Of a stretch of 64,000 nucleotides of DNA, positions 34,676 through 44,004 are shown piece after piece (position 1 is the stretch's first letter; each line of letters opens with the position of its first letter). The stretch is from Synechococcus sp. PCC 7336 (GTDB lineage: Bacteria > Cyanobacteriota > Cyanobacteriia > Thermostichales > PCC-7336). The notes beneath the pieces are model-generated. The model had not been told where the DNA came from. It saw only the letters and a program-made list of their open reading frames with translations, and searched no databases. Both the position numbers and the translations under genes were made by a program. The DNA lies in contig NZ_CM001776.1 in NCBI RefSeq assembly GCF_000332275.1, forward strand, positions 1-64,000, read 5' to 3'.

Positions 34676-35674
34676 CTATTGAGTGGCTAACCTCTCCATT
34701 GGCATCTCCATCGGCATCTGTGCCGGATCGAGACCCATATGGTGCAGGTGCTCGTCCGCAAAGGCTGAATCTAAAGCAGGAGCCATTGCCAGTGCATCCT
34801 GCTGGCCTTGTAGGGCCAATGTCTGGTTTTCCTCTAGCCAAGCGGCATAGTCTTCCTCAGACTCCACCACTACCGTGGTGCGCATGCCACCGTGGTAAGC
34901 ACCGCACAATTCGGCACAGACAACGGGATAGGTACCGAGGCGGGTGGCAGTGAAATGTAACTGGGTGGGTTGGCCGGGGAGGGCATCTTGCTTGAGCCGA
35001 AATTGCGGCACCCAAAATGAGTGGATCACGTCTTGAGCTTTGATATTGAGCTGGATGGGGCGATCGACCGGAATGTGGAGTTCTCCCGCCAAGATATCGT
35101 AGCCGGGATAGTCAAACAGCCAAGCGTATTGCAGGCCGGTCACGTTGACCTCCACCTGCGATGCCGCGTCAGCTCTAGTCGCGCCAAACCCGAAGGTGGG
35201 CAGTTTATTCTCTAGCAGCGACTCAGCATCAGTTGCCTCTCCATCACTGACCAACTGTAGATCGCCAGGCTGCAGTTCTGTGACTTCAGTTGCGCTAGCA
35301 CTGACCTTTGCCGGAGCAAAGCCTCCCATCTGGGAGAAGATATCCACGCTGTAGATACCCAATGCCATGACGATGACTGCCGGGATCAGCGTCCAAAAGG
35401 CTTCGAGGGGGACGTTGCCCTCAATCGGCACTCCGTCGGAGTCATCTCCCGGGCGCTGTCGATATTGAATCGCAAACCAAATAATCGCCCCCTGCACCAG
35501 AATGTAAAGGACAGCAGCGATCGCCAACTGGGCGTTGAAAAAGTTATCGACGAGGGGAGCCTGTACTGAGGCTTGCTCGGGCAGTAAACCATTGTTTTGT
35601 CCGAGCCACAGCCCGAACAGCGTGAGTGCAACTCCGAGCACGAGGGTCAGCAGTGAAATGGGAATTTGACTCAT
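34676..35674 (-). CDS. ctaC: Cytochrome c oxidase subunit II
   Basis: Subunit II holds the CuA centre that receives electrons from cytochrome c. The 332-residue product has an N-terminal membrane helix (about 5-27), a second one (about 47-72), and a periplasmic cupredoxin domain with DVIHSFWVPQFRLKQDALPG and the CuA ligands in CAELCGAYHGGM. The linker between the second helix and the CuA domain (about residues 120-175) is long, and so is the C-terminal tail. First gene of ctaCDE. The heme A biosynthesis genes ctaA and ctaB are not in this window. Confidence 0.95.
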   Translation of the reverse strand: MSQIPISLLTLVLGVALTLFGLWLGQNNGLLPEQASVQAPLVDNFFNAQLAIAAVLYILVQGAIIWFAIQYRQRPGDDSDGVPIEGNVPLEAFWTLIPAVIVMALGIYSVDIFSQMGGFAPAKVSASATEVTELQPGDLQLVSDGEATDAESLLENKLPTFGFGATRADAASQVEVNVTGLQYAWLFDYPGYDILAGELHIPVDRPIQLNIKAQDVIHSFWVPQFRLKQDALPGQPTQLHFTATRLGTYPVVCAELCGAYHGGMRTTVVVESEEDYAAWLEENQTLALQGQQDALAMAPALDSAFADEHLHHMGLDPAQMPMEMPMERLATQ

Positions 35675-35879
35675 GGGTCACCTCTGCTCTTCGGCATTCA
35701 AACTGCAAGCTGGATATTCGCAAGGGCAGCAAATGAGCCAGTCGAACGGGAATCAAATCTGCTCCATCGCCTGCGAAATTCAGGCAGTTCGATCCTATCC
35801 GCGCCCTTCGGAAGGGATGACATAGTTTCCATTTCCTTAAGAAACAGGGCGATCGCTGTTGTTCGGGATGTCAGTCAGC

Positions 35880-37694
35880 CTAGAGACCGTTAACCGCGCG
35901 CTTGAGCTGCACAATGGTCAAATTGTAGTTAGACACCGCATCGGCTAGATTTTGGCGCGCGATCGCTAACCGCCCTTGAGCGTCGAGCACTTCCGTTTGG
36001 GTGCCTACCCCTGCTTCGAATCTCAGGCGAGCCAAGCGCAGCTCCTCCTGAGAACTGGTTAAAGCGACCTTAGCTGCCTCAATTTGCTCGCGGAAAGAAT
36101 TGAGCGAGAAGAAGGCGTTTTCTACCTCAAAGCGGATGTTATTTCTCGCCTCTGCAAAACTAAGGCGGGTTTGCTGCCTTTGCAAGTCGGACTGCTGAGC
36201 TGCTGACAGCGATTGCCAGCCATCGAAAAAGGTCCAGTTAAATGTAGCACCCACCGAGTAACCTCGTTCGATGAATGATGTCTGCGAGAAGGTATCTTGA
36301 AGCTGAGCCTGATAGTCAAAGGTGGAAAAGATACTGACATTTGGCCTGACATTCGATAGAGCGTTTTGAGCATTCTGTCGCAGTTGCTCGACTTGCTCTC
36401 GAAGGCTCTCAAATTCAGCCCGATTCTCAAAAGCAAGCACCAAGGTTTCCTCCAGACTGAGGCCCCAAGTTTCTGTCGGAACAATGGGGTCGGTTGCGGC
36501 AACTTCCACAGTCTCTTCAAAGCTCAACAATCGGGCCAAATCGAATCGGGATACCCTTTGGTTATTGAGCGCCTGAATCAGCTCTACCTGATTATTTGCT
36601 AACTCAGATTGAGCCTGCAATACATCAAATCGAGTGCCGACACCAGCTCGCTGACGGGCCTCTGCATCTCGCAAACTAGCTCGCGATTCTTCTACATCAG
36701 CTTCTTCAACCAAGACTGTCGTATCGGCAAGTTGCAGGCTGTAATAGGATTCCCCAACATCGAGCAGCACATCTTGAATTGTTTGAGCGAGGTTGAACTC
36801 AGCTACAGCCAATGCTCGATCTGCTGCTAGATTGCGGGCAATTCGACCGCCCCCATCAATCACGGTAAAGTCAAACCGAATCTGTCCGCTCACGACGTTC
36901 GTGATGTTGCTATCGGTTGCAGGAGCGCCATCGCCGATTAGAAATGCGGAAAAGGAGCCAATATCTGGGCTGGCCGGATCGCTGAAACTATAGTTGACGC
37001 TGGTTGATAACTGTGGGAAAAATTCTCCCCGCGCTTGCCTAACCCCTTTGCGGGCAATCTCCACGTCGAGCTCAGCCTGTCTAATCGTGGAGTTGCGTTC
37101 GAGAGCTCTTGCCAAAGCTTCGTCGAGTGACAGCCCCCGAATCGATTCCACTCGCACTTGAAACGGTTCGTTTGGCAGTTGCAACGTTTCAGCAGCGTCG
37201 ATGCCTTCTACGGGGGGTAAATCAGCCGGAAAATCGAGCAGAGGAGGAGCCTCAGGAGTCACGATATCCTGGGGGTCATCAGGAACGATCGCTGGAGGGG
37301 CAACTAAGCCGCGATCGGGGAAGGTTTCGTTAATCTCTTCTTCAAGCTGTGCGGCTTCGTCCCCGTCTTCCAATAATTCGGAGGCTCTTTCGATCTCGCC
37401 GAGGGGGATATCGTTCTCCCCCAGTGGGATATCGTCGATCGGGCTAAATCCCCCTGTTTCCTCAAATCGATCGAGTTGAATGTCGTCGATTGGGCTGAAC
37501 GTTTCAGTCCCTTCGCCTGCCTGAGCGATCGCCCACTCGGCATCGGCAATCTCCGTTGGCGGAGTCAGCAATTCTTGACTGGATTCGGGCTTTGCCCAGA
37601 CAACTGGAGAAGCGATCGCCCAAGTGCTAACCCAAATCGCTCCTGCTAATGCAGGGGGGCACCATCGCTGCGGTACCGAGCGGCTAAACTGCAT
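35880..37694 (-). CDS. TolC-family outer membrane channel protein
   Basis: The 604-residue product (Met at 37694) has a signal peptide (about 1-40, ending SPVVWA), a long acidic linker up to about residue 190, and the two homologous outer membrane efflux halves (RGLSLDEALARALERNSTIR onwards; WGLSLEETLVLAFENRAEFE onwards) that form the TolC barrel and coiled-coil tunnel. The C-terminal end EVLDAQGRLAIARQNLADAV and YNLTIVQLKRAVNGL is typical. The linker contains the motif FSPIDDI twice. Partner export genes are not adjacent. A start at 37853 would add 53 residues with no signal-peptide logic. Confidence 0.9.
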   Translation of the reverse strand: MQFSRSVPQRWCPPALAGAIWVSTWAIASPVVWAKPESSQELLTPPTEIADAEWAIAQAGEGTETFSPIDDIQLDRFEETGGFSPIDDIPLGENDIPLGEIERASELLEDGDEAAQLEEEINETFPDRGLVAPPAIVPDDPQDIVTPEAPPLLDFPADLPPVEGIDAAETLQLPNEPFQVRVESIRGLSLDEALARALERNSTIRQAELDVEIARKGVRQARGEFFPQLSTSVNYSFSDPASPDIGSFSAFLIGDGAPATDSNITNVVSGQIRFDFTVIDGGGRIARNLAADRALAVAEFNLAQTIQDVLLDVGESYYSLQLADTTVLVEEADVEESRASLRDAEARQRAGVGTRFDVLQAQSELANNQVELIQALNNQRVSRFDLARLLSFEETVEVAATDPIVPTETWGLSLEETLVLAFENRAEFESLREQVEQLRQNAQNALSNVRPNVSIFSTFDYQAQLQDTFSQTSFIERGYSVGATFNWTFFDGWQSLSAAQQSDLQRQQTRLSFAEARNNIRFEVENAFFSLNSFREQIEAAKVALTSSQEELRLARLRFEAGVGTQTEVLDAQGRLAIARQNLADAVSNYNLTIVQLKRAVNGL

Positions 37695-38142
37695 GATTTT
37701 CTCACACTCCTCTATATATGATTCATACACAAATCCCACAGATATGGCTAATCGCAGGCCGAACGGCTCGAACATAACTATATCTAGGAGTTTGTGGCGA
37801 TTCGCAAGAGTTCTTGTCCCTAACAGGCTGCAAATTTCGGCAGCAGACCCCACTTATTCTGCCACTCCTCACTGCGATTGCACCTCAACCGTGCCAAGTT
37901 CCGCATGACAGGTATTCCACATCACTCAAGCCATCACTCGGGCTCGGAGGGTGAGACCTCACAAAGGCGATCGCCTGCTGGACTGTCAGCACGCTGCCAG
38001 CCTCGCACTTGCTTAGGGTTCAGAAATTTCGCGGTATGCTAAGAGGCGGTGTGCCGCGCTTGTGGCGCAAGGTGCCAACATTTCGGGTGCCAATATTTCA
38101 AAGTTGATTATTTTACGATTGACGGAGCGGTCCCGCACGATA
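37695..38142. promoter_or_regulatory. Divergent intergenic region of tolC-like gene and ndhB
   Basis: About 450 bp with no gene. It must contain the promoters of both flanking genes, but no clear box, hairpin or known operator stood out. Confidence 0.4.
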
Positions 38143-39717
38143 ATGAACATCTTCGAACCCAATATCGTTCTCAACGCAGGTACGATCTTGCCCGAGGCGA
38201 TTGTGACGGTAACGCTACTGAGCATTTTGCTGATCGACCTAATTTGGGGAGCCACAGTAGCCCGCTTGATTCCAGCGTTGGCCATTGCCGGTGCGGGCGG
38301 AGCCTTAGCTGCTCTCTACGCTCAGTGGGGCAGCGCCGATCCCGTTGGATTTCTAGGTAGCTTCACCGCCGACCCCATTAGCATCGTCTTTCGCGGCCTC
38401 TTGGTCATTACAGTGGCCATTGTGGTGCTGATGTCCGTGCGTTATATCAATCAATCCGGCACATCGGCCCCAGAGTTCTATATTTTGCTGCTGACTGCCA
38501 CCCTAGGCGGCATGTTCCTAGCTGGTTCCACCGATATGGTGATGTTGTTTGTGGCCCTAGAGACTCTCAGTATTTCCAGCTATCTCATGGCAGGCTATAC
38601 CAAGCGAGATCCGCGATCGAACGAAGCCGCACTCAAATATCTACTCGTTGGGGCCAGCAGTACCGCCATTTTCCTGTATGGCATGTCGCTGCTTTACGGC
38701 CTGTCTGGGGGCGAAACGCTCTTGGAAAACATCGCCCCAGCCCTCGCCAATGCGGGACTGGCCGGTACGCTGGCCTTGGTCTTCTGCATTTCTGGCATTG
38801 CCTTTAAGTTGGCTGTCGTTCCCTTTCACCAATGGACCCCCGACGTTTACGAAGGGTCTCCCACACCGGTCGTCGCCTTTCTATCCGTTGGCTCGAAAGC
38901 CGCAGGCTTTGCACTGGCCCTGCGCTTTTTGACAACCGTGTTTCCAGCCTTGACCGATGAATGGCAGGCAGTTCTGACAGTGCTGGCTATTTTGACCATG
39001 ATTTTGGGCAATGTGGTGGCACTGGCCCAAAACAGTATGAAGCGCCTGTTGGCCTACTCTTCCATCGCCCAAGCGGGGTTTGTCCTGATTGGTTTGGCGA
39101 TCGGCACCGAAGCGGGATATTCTTCAGCTCTGTTTTACCTGATTATTTATCTGTTCATGAATTTGGGGGCGTTTTTGTGCGTCACTCTGTTTGCCCTGCA
39201 GACTGGCACGGACGAGATCGCGGAATATAGCGGTCTCTATCAAAAAGATCCCTTCTTGACTCTATGCTTGACAGTCTGTTTGCTCTCGCTGGGGGGCATT
39301 CCTCCCATGGCAGGCTTTTTCGGCAAGATTTACTTATTCTGGGCCGGTTGGCAGGCAGAAGCCTATGCCTTGGTGCTGGTGGGCCTATTTACCAGCGTGA
39401 TTTCGATCTACTACTACGTGCGCGTCATCAAGATGATGGTGGTGAAGGAGCCGCAGGAAATGTCTGAAGCGGTGCAGAACTATCCCGAGCCCGACTGGCA
39501 ACTGCCGGGGATGCGCCCCCTACAACTGGGTATGGCAATTACCTTGGCGGTAACGGTTTTAGCCGGAATTTTATCCAATCCACTGTTCGATCTCACCACT
39601 CAATCTGTGACGCGCAGTGCCTTCTTGCAATGGCCTGTTGTGACGCAAACGGCGATCGCCGCCTCTCCAGAAGTAGCGATCGCTCCCCTCGATACCCCTG
39701 CTGCCCGCTCTCGGTAA
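38143..39717 (+). CDS. ndhB: NAD(P)H-quinone oxidoreductase subunit 2
   Basis: NdhB is a membrane, proton-pumping subunit of the NDH-1 complex used in respiration, cyclic electron flow and CO2 uptake. The 524-residue product has about fourteen hydrophobic helices. The start [20 protein letters not shown] is characteristic. Motifs such as [20 protein letters not shown] and [20 protein letters not shown] are as in cyanobacterial and chloroplast NdhB. The ATG at 38143 is chosen over an upstream one at 38062 that lacks similarity. It stands alone, as is usual. Confidence 0.96.
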   Translation: MNIFEPNIVLNAGTILPEAIVTVTLLSILLIDLIWGATVARLIPALAIAGAGGALAALYAQWGSADPVGFLGSFTADPISIVFRGLLVITVAIVVLMSVRYINQSGTSAPEFYILLLTATLGGMFLAGSTDMVMLFVALETLSISSYLMAGYTKRDPRSNEAALKYLLVGASSTAIFLYGMSLLYGLSGGETLLENIAPALANAGLAGTLALVFCISGIAFKLAVVPFHQWTPDVYEGSPTPVVAFLSVGSKAAGFALALRFLTTVFPALTDEWQAVLTVLAILTMILGNVVALAQNSMKRLLAYSSIAQAGFVLIGLAIGTEAGYSSALFYLIIYLFMNLGAFLCVTLFALQTGTDEIAEYSGLYQKDPFLTLCLTVCLLSLGGIPPMAGFFGKIYLFWAGWQAEAYALVLVGLFTSVISIYYYVRVIKMMVVKEPQEMSEAVQNYPEPDWQLPGMRPLQLGMAITLAVTVLAGILSNPLFDLTTQSVTRSAFLQWPVVTQTAIAASPEVAIAPLDTPAARSR

Positions 39718-39957
39718 AGCGCCCCCAACACAGCAGCAGTTAGCTCGGATTGCACCCTCCCTTAAAGAAAGCTGGCCTGCGCGAGGTTAGGGGTTCGATA
39801 TGCGCGAACTGGTAACTAAGGGCACAGTCTTCTGCCTACCCTGTTTGACTAATACTGCGTAGATTAGAACTAGCTGAGTGGAATCTTCACCCACTGGGGG
39901 AATTGAGGGCAAGCGGACAGCCCAGCCGCAGCATTCGTTTCCCCCCTCAGCCTGACC
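39718..39957. other. Gap after ndhB
   Basis: 240 bp without a recognisable gene, hairpin or repeat. Confidence 0.3.
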
Positions 39958-40497
39958 TTGAAACTACGCGTGTTTGGCGTGATGAACAGTTTAACCAGCC
40001 CCAATCGAAGCAACTGCAATCGACCGAGCCAAACGCACCGAAGTGATGGGGCTCGCCTGTCTAAATGGTTGCTAGGAGGATGTCTCGGAGCCGCTATTTT
40101 GCTCGGCCCCGCGATCGGTGGTTGGGCACAAGCTGCAGCGCAAACCGTCTGGCGGGGCAACGGCCAAATTGTCAGCGGTCAGGGCCACGGCGGACGCTTA
40201 GAATTAGTCGTCGAAACTAGCTCCGGTCGAATTCGCACTCGCTCGGGACCGGCACTGGATGCTTCGTTTGGCGGAGGCAGCCGAACCTTTCAAAATAGTG
40301 CGGGTACATGGCAGATCGACCGGCGGGGCGATCGCCTTAACATTACTCTCCGTCGGGGATCGCAGGTCATTCGCTACCAATTAACCCCCGATAATAAAAA
40401 CAGTTCGGCCCCAAGGGCGACCGTTGACAAGCCGTTTCCCTTTGAGAAATTCGATACAGAGATTATCTCGGAAATTTTTGGGCTAGAGGAACGCTAG
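39958..40497 (+). CDS. Secreted or membrane-anchored hypothetical protein
   Basis: I do not recognise a family. The 179-residue product has a basic N-terminus followed by a hydrophobic segment at about residues 37-60 (WLLGGCLGAAILLGPAIGGW, then AQAAAQ), which fits a signal peptide. A beta-rich domain follows (TVWRGNGQIVSGQGHGGRLE, IDRRGDRLNITLRRGSQVIR). The start may be the ATG at 39982. Its stop overlaps the stop of the convergent ybjQ gene by 4 bp. Confidence 0.7.
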   Translation: MKLRVFGVMNSLTSPNRSNCNRPSQTHRSDGARLSKWLLGGCLGAAILLGPAIGGWAQAAAQTVWRGNGQIVSGQGHGGRLELVVETSSGRIRTRSGPALDASFGGGSRTFQNSAGTWQIDRRGDRLNITLRRGSQVIRYQLTPDNKNSSAPRATVDKPFPFEKFDTEIISEIFGLEER

Positions 40498-40823
40498 TCC
40501 TCGATTGTTACGGCTGTGCCGGTCGCCGTAATCAGCAACAACACTCCTTTCTCGTCGATGTTGATACTGCCGGTGTTGGTGGAAATGCCAATGACGGCGT
40601 TAGCCCCCATGCGTCGGGCGCGTTTTTCCATCTCTTTCATAGCCTTCTCGTGCCCCTGTTCGAACAGGCGCTCGTAGCTGCCCGTGCGTCCGCCAATCAC
40701 TTCGCGGATGTTGGCAAACCAATCGCGGATGAAATTGGAGCCATAGACGACCTCAGCGGTCACGACGCCGACATATTCGCGGATGTGGGTCTCTTGGAGG
40801 ACATCAGTGGTGGTCAAAAGCAT
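40494..40823 (-). CDS. YbjQ/UPF0145 family protein
   Basis: The 109-residue product is a full-length YbjQ-type protein, a small pentamer-forming family of unknown role sometimes called heavy-metal-binding. Signatures are GVVTAEVVYGSNFIRDWFAN, GGRTGSYE, and ARRMGANAVIGISTNTGSI. No membrane segment. Its neighbours (gatC, a secreted hypothetical) give no clue to function. Confidence 0.88.
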   Translation of the reverse strand: MLLTTTDVLQETHIREYVGVVTAEVVYGSNFIRDWFANIREVIGGRTGSYERLFEQGHEKAMKEMEKRARRMGANAVIGISTNTGSINIDEKGVLLLITATGTAVTIED

Positions 40824-40919
40824 AGAGGTTCAGCCGAATGTGCTGGAGGTGCGAGATGTTGCAGAGAGAGTATACAAAGCTTTTGGGCAAGCACGAGGTG
40901 TCTCTCTAGGCCAACAGAT

Positions 40920-41216
40920 CTACTCTTCTGTGGCAAGCAGTTGGGGGACTTTGAAAAAGTCGTCTTCGCGATCGGGGGCGTTTTCGAGCATGGCTTCGCG
41001 ATCGCCCCAGGGATTGGGAACGTCAGCGCGGAGGGCGGCGGGTATGTCGAGCGCGTGCATGGTGGGGGGCACGTCCTCAGTGTCCAGCTCGCTCAATTGC
41101 TCGACGTAAGCGAGGATGTCTGCTAACTCTCGGGTCAGTTGGGTTTCTTCTGCTTCGGTCAATTCTAAGCGGGCTAGGTGGGCGACGTGGCGGACTTGGG
41201 CGCGATCGATGCTCAT
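40920..41216 (-). CDS. gatC: Asp/Glu-tRNA amidotransferase subunit C
   Basis: GatC stabilises the GatCAB complex, which makes Gln-tRNA (and Asn-tRNA) by amidation. The 98-residue product has the family core VRHVAHLARLELTEAEETQL, LADILAYVEQLSELDTEDV and the conserved LRADVPNPWGDREAMLENAP. The Met at 41216 (SIDRAQVRHV) fits the family; one at 41234 is six codons earlier. It is 45 bp downstream of ycf3 on the same strand; gatA and gatB are elsewhere. Confidence 0.94.
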   Translation of the reverse strand: MSIDRAQVRHVAHLARLELTEAEETQLTRELADILAYVEQLSELDTEDVPPTMHALDIPAALRADVPNPWGDREAMLENAPDREDDFFKVPQLLATEE

Positions 41217-41261
41217 GGAATTTCGGTGGGGCAACGGGGTGGTTGGGGGGTCGGTCGAGGC

Positions 41262-41783
41262 TCAGAGAGCGTTAATGTTGGCACGTCCGGTGATCTTGAG
41301 CCAGTTTTGGGCCTCGATGTAGTTGCCGGGGGCAATACGAATGGCTTTGATCCAATATTCGGCAGCGCGATCGAACAATTCTTCCCCTTCTTCTTCTTTG
41401 CCCGCCTCGATCGCCCGATCGCCCCGATAGTGCAGCAAAACTGCAATGTTGTTGAGGGCAGAGCAGTTGCGAGGGTTGAGATCGAGAGACTGCTGATATA
41501 AGTTCAGGGCTTCGTCGATGTTGCCGTTACTTTGTTCGATCAGCCCCATGTTGTAGTAGATGTAGCTGCGATCGATGAGGTTTTCTTCCAGCTCTAGGGC
41601 TTCTTTGTAGTTATCCAAGGCTTCTGCGTAATCGCCGTCAGCTTGGGCGCTCATGCCATCGCGGTAATAGACAAAGGCTTTTTTCTCGTCGCGATTGACA
41701 CCCGGCATCATCTTGAGGATCATGTCGGCCATAACCGTAAAGCTTTTGTCGATAAAATTATCGTTGCGCATGCTGCGGGGCAT
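41262..41783 (-). CDS. ycf3: Photosystem I assembly protein Ycf3
   Basis: Ycf3 is a thylakoid-associated chaperone for assembly of the PsaA/PsaB core. The 173-residue product starts [20 protein letters not shown], the hallmark of the family, and contains three tetratricopeptide repeats ([59 protein letters not shown]). Length is standard. The Met at 41783 is chosen because it matches the family start; the frame runs further upstream. It is divergent from htrA and probably co-transcribed with gatC. Confidence 0.96.
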   Translation of the reverse strand: MPRSMRNDNFIDKSFTVMADMILKMMPGVNRDEKKAFVYYRDGMSAQADGDYAEALDNYKEALELEENLIDRSYIYYNMGLIEQSNGNIDEALNLYQQSLDLNPRNCSALNNIAVLLHYRGDRAIEAGKEEEGEELFDRAAEYWIKAIRIAPGNYIEAQNWLKITGRANINAL

Positions 41784-41983
41784 GGGTTCGACTCTCCGAA
41801 GACAGTTGGACAGTATTATCCACTGTACCGCTGTTTTTGGGGGCGATCGTGAAAGTTCAAGTAACGGGTGGAGGCATCGCTCGGCATAGCGTACGCTGCA
41901 ATCACCTTGCCGTTCACTTCGCTCCACCAGTAGCAGTCGCGGGACGGTTACGATAGAACAATCCTCACATCCCTCGATTGACT

Positions 41984-43150
41984 ATGGCCTTTTCTGTAAT
42001 GCGATCGCTCGGTAAAGCGATTAGCTGGACTGTCTGTCTCTGCTTTATTTCCCTGTTGGTTCAATCTCTCAGCCAACCCCCTTTCCTACAGCCCCTCAGA
42101 ACGAGTGCTTTGGCCTTACCCGCCGACAGCAACAGTTCTCCCCTCCTTCTGGCCCAAGCTGCTCCGATCGCAGACCCCAACTTTGTCGCGGATGCAGTCG
42201 AACGAGTCGGGCCAGCAGTGGTCAGAATTAATTCCTCCCGTACGGTACGCGATCGCCGTCAGTTGCGCGGCTCTAGCCCCTTCCAGCAGCGGGGAGAAGG
42301 GTCGGGCTTTATCGTGACTGACGATGGCCTGGTGTTTACCAATGCCCATGTCGTGCAGGGGGCCGATCGCGTCGAGGTGGTGCTCCAAGATGGCCGCAGC
42401 TTTCCAGGAGAGGTGTTGGGGGCCGACAGTCTGACGGATGTGGCCGTCGTTCGCATCGAAGCCAATCAATTGCCGGTCGCCACTTTGGGAGATTCTCGCC
42501 TGCTCGTGCCTGGAGAATGGGCGATCGCGATTGGCAACCCCCTCGGCTTAGATAGCACCGTTACGGTCGGCATTATTAGCGCTGTGGGGCGATCGGCAGC
42601 CGATGTGGGAATTCCCACGCAGCGAGCCGAGTTCATTCAAACCGATGCCGCCATCAACCCCGGCAACTCCGGCGGTCCCCTGCTCAACGAACGCGGGCAG
42701 GTCATCGGCATGAATACAGCCATCATTCGCGGTGCCAATGGAATTGGTTTTGCCGTCCCCATCCGCACCGCCCAACGCATTGCCAATCAACTGGTGGCCA
42801 ACGGTCGCGTCAGCCGTGCTTATTTGGGCATTCAAATGAGTACAGTTACCTCCGAACTGCGCGATCGCGTCAATGCCAGTCCCCGCTCCACCTTTCAACT
42901 GTCCGCCGATGCAGGGGTGCTGATTCAGGCCGTTGCCCCCGAAGGTCCGGCAGCCAGGGGAGGGTTGCGTCGCGGCGATGTGATTGTAGCCATTGACGGC
43001 GAGCTAATTGCAGATTCCACAACCTTGCAACAGCGGGTAGAACGGGCTGCTGCTGGCGACATTCTCCAGATCTCGGTTCTGCGCAACAATCGGGAACGCA
43101 CCTTTACGATCGAAACCGAAGAGTTTCCGCTAGAACTCGTCTCTCAATAG
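41984..43150 (+). CDS. HtrA/Deg-family serine protease
   Basis: This is a periplasmic or lumenal trypsin-like protease with one PDZ domain, like cyanobacterial HhoA, HhoB and HtrA. The 388-residue product has a signal segment (about 8-30), the protease domain with His in FTNAHVV, Asp in SLTDVAVVRI and Ser in INPGNSGGPLL, and a C-terminal PDZ (LGIQMSTVT ... GPAARGGLRRGDVIVAIDGE). The ATG at 41984 is preferred to a TTG two codons earlier. These enzymes handle stress-damaged proteins. Which paralogue it is cannot be settled by eye. Confidence 0.92.
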   Translation: MAFSVMRSLGKAISWTVCLCFISLLVQSLSQPPFLQPLRTSALALPADSNSSPLLLAQAAPIADPNFVADAVERVGPAVVRINSSRTVRDRRQLRGSSPFQQRGEGSGFIVTDDGLVFTNAHVVQGADRVEVVLQDGRSFPGEVLGADSLTDVAVVRIEANQLPVATLGDSRLLVPGEWAIAIGNPLGLDSTVTVGIISAVGRSAADVGIPTQRAEFIQTDAAINPGNSGGPLLNERGQVIGMNTAIIRGANGIGFAVPIRTAQRIANQLVANGRVSRAYLGIQMSTVTSELRDRVNASPRSTFQLSADAGVLIQAVAPEGPAARGGLRRGDVIVAIDGELIADSTTLQQRVERAAAGDILQISVLRNNRERTFTIETEEFPLELVSQ

Positions 43151-43233
43151 ACGCTGCCCGGGACGCGATCCCTTCAGCCACATCCCATTGCGAACAAAAA
43201 CCGATATCCTGAAAGTAAGGATGTTGAAGAAAT

Positions 43234-43449
43234 ATGAAGGACTTTCTCAGGCAATACATCGTGCCCGCCCTCATCTTTGTGGTGTTTGCATTCACCCTGT
43301 TTGTCGTCAGTGCCCGCTCGTTTCTGCCGGGAGATATGGCTCAGCCCGCTCCCACAGACGAGTCAGCCCTATCGGCGATATGGCAACCTGTGGCAACAGT
43401 TGTTTGCTTTACCTCCCCGATGGCGGTCCAACCGCCTATATTCCCCTAA
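43234..43449 (+). CDS. Small membrane protein, unknown
   Basis: The 71-residue product starts MKDFLRQYIVPALIFVVFAF with one membrane span (about 9-28), then SARSFLPGDMAQPAPTDESA in what would be the outer part. An AAGAAATATG context precedes the start, with no strong ribosome binding site. The last 20 residues look less protein-like, so a frameshift near 43380 is possible. It is followed 6 bp later by a GNAT gene in the same frame and may be co-transcribed. Confidence 0.5.
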   Translation: MKDFLRQYIVPALIFVVFAFTLFVVSARSFLPGDMAQPAPTDESALSAIWQPVATVVCFTSPMAVQPPIFP

Positions 43450-43455
43450 CTCGCA

Positions 43456-43953
43456 ATGGCGACCCCATCGGTAGCGCTACCGTCAGGGTATTGCTGGAGA
43501 GTGGGAGTTGAGGGCGATCGCGAGCGGCTTTGCCGTTGCTTCCGAGCTGCATTTGCAGAAGCATTTCCGCAACAGCAGTCTTGGCAGCATCTAGACAAGA
43601 CTGCGGCACGATATTTCCACCCCCAAATGGCCCCCTTTTGGTGGATCGATCCGGTGGAATGCCAGGGTGGAGAATCGAGTGTTGCGTGCGTTTGGGCGTG
43701 TCGGGGGGAGTCGCAAGTTTCTGGATTGCCCGTCGCCTATCTGTTGTCTCTCTGGGTTCACCCTCAATATCGCCGACGGGGGTTGGGTACTGCCTCGATT
43801 GCGGCAGTGCGGGAATGGGCTCTGGCGAGCGGATGTTCCGCTTTAGAGCTACAGGTGTTTAGCCAAAACCTGGAGGCACAAGCCTTTTATCGACGGCTGG
43901 GATTCTGCGTACGAGGACTGTGGCTGCAAGATTCTCTGGGAAAGCAGCCATGA
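43456..43953 (+). CDS. GNAT-family N-acetyltransferase
   Basis: The 165-residue product carries the GNAT acetyl-CoA site LSLWVHPQYRRRGLGTASIA and the C-terminal LQVFSQNLEAQAFYRRLGF, as in RimI-like enzymes that acetylate protein or small-molecule amines. The substrate is unknown. The start could lie a little upstream or at 43456. It lies between the small membrane protein gene and a HAD hydrolase gene, all on the plus strand. Confidence 0.83.
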   Translation: MATPSVALPSGYCWRVGVEGDRERLCRCFRAAFAEAFPQQQSWQHLDKTAARYFHPQMAPFWWIDPVECQGGESSVACVWACRGESQVSGLPVAYLLSLWVHPQYRRRGLGTASIAAVREWALASGCSALELQVFSQNLEAQAFYRRLGFCVRGLWLQDSLGKQP

Positions 43954-44004
43954 GGAGTGGGGAAAAACGCTTAAATTGACCCTTCGATTGCAAGAGACAG
44001 TGCT

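Noticed and set aside
39718-39957. A possible tRNA-like GGTTCGA stretch near 39788
   Set aside because: No acceptor stem or anticodon arm can be folded around it.
43188-43511. An alternative frame with a protein-like end (CLLYLPDGGPTAYIPLTRNG)
   Set aside because: It overlaps the start of the GNAT gene and the small membrane protein in other frames; a frameshift could explain it, but a separate gene is not supported.
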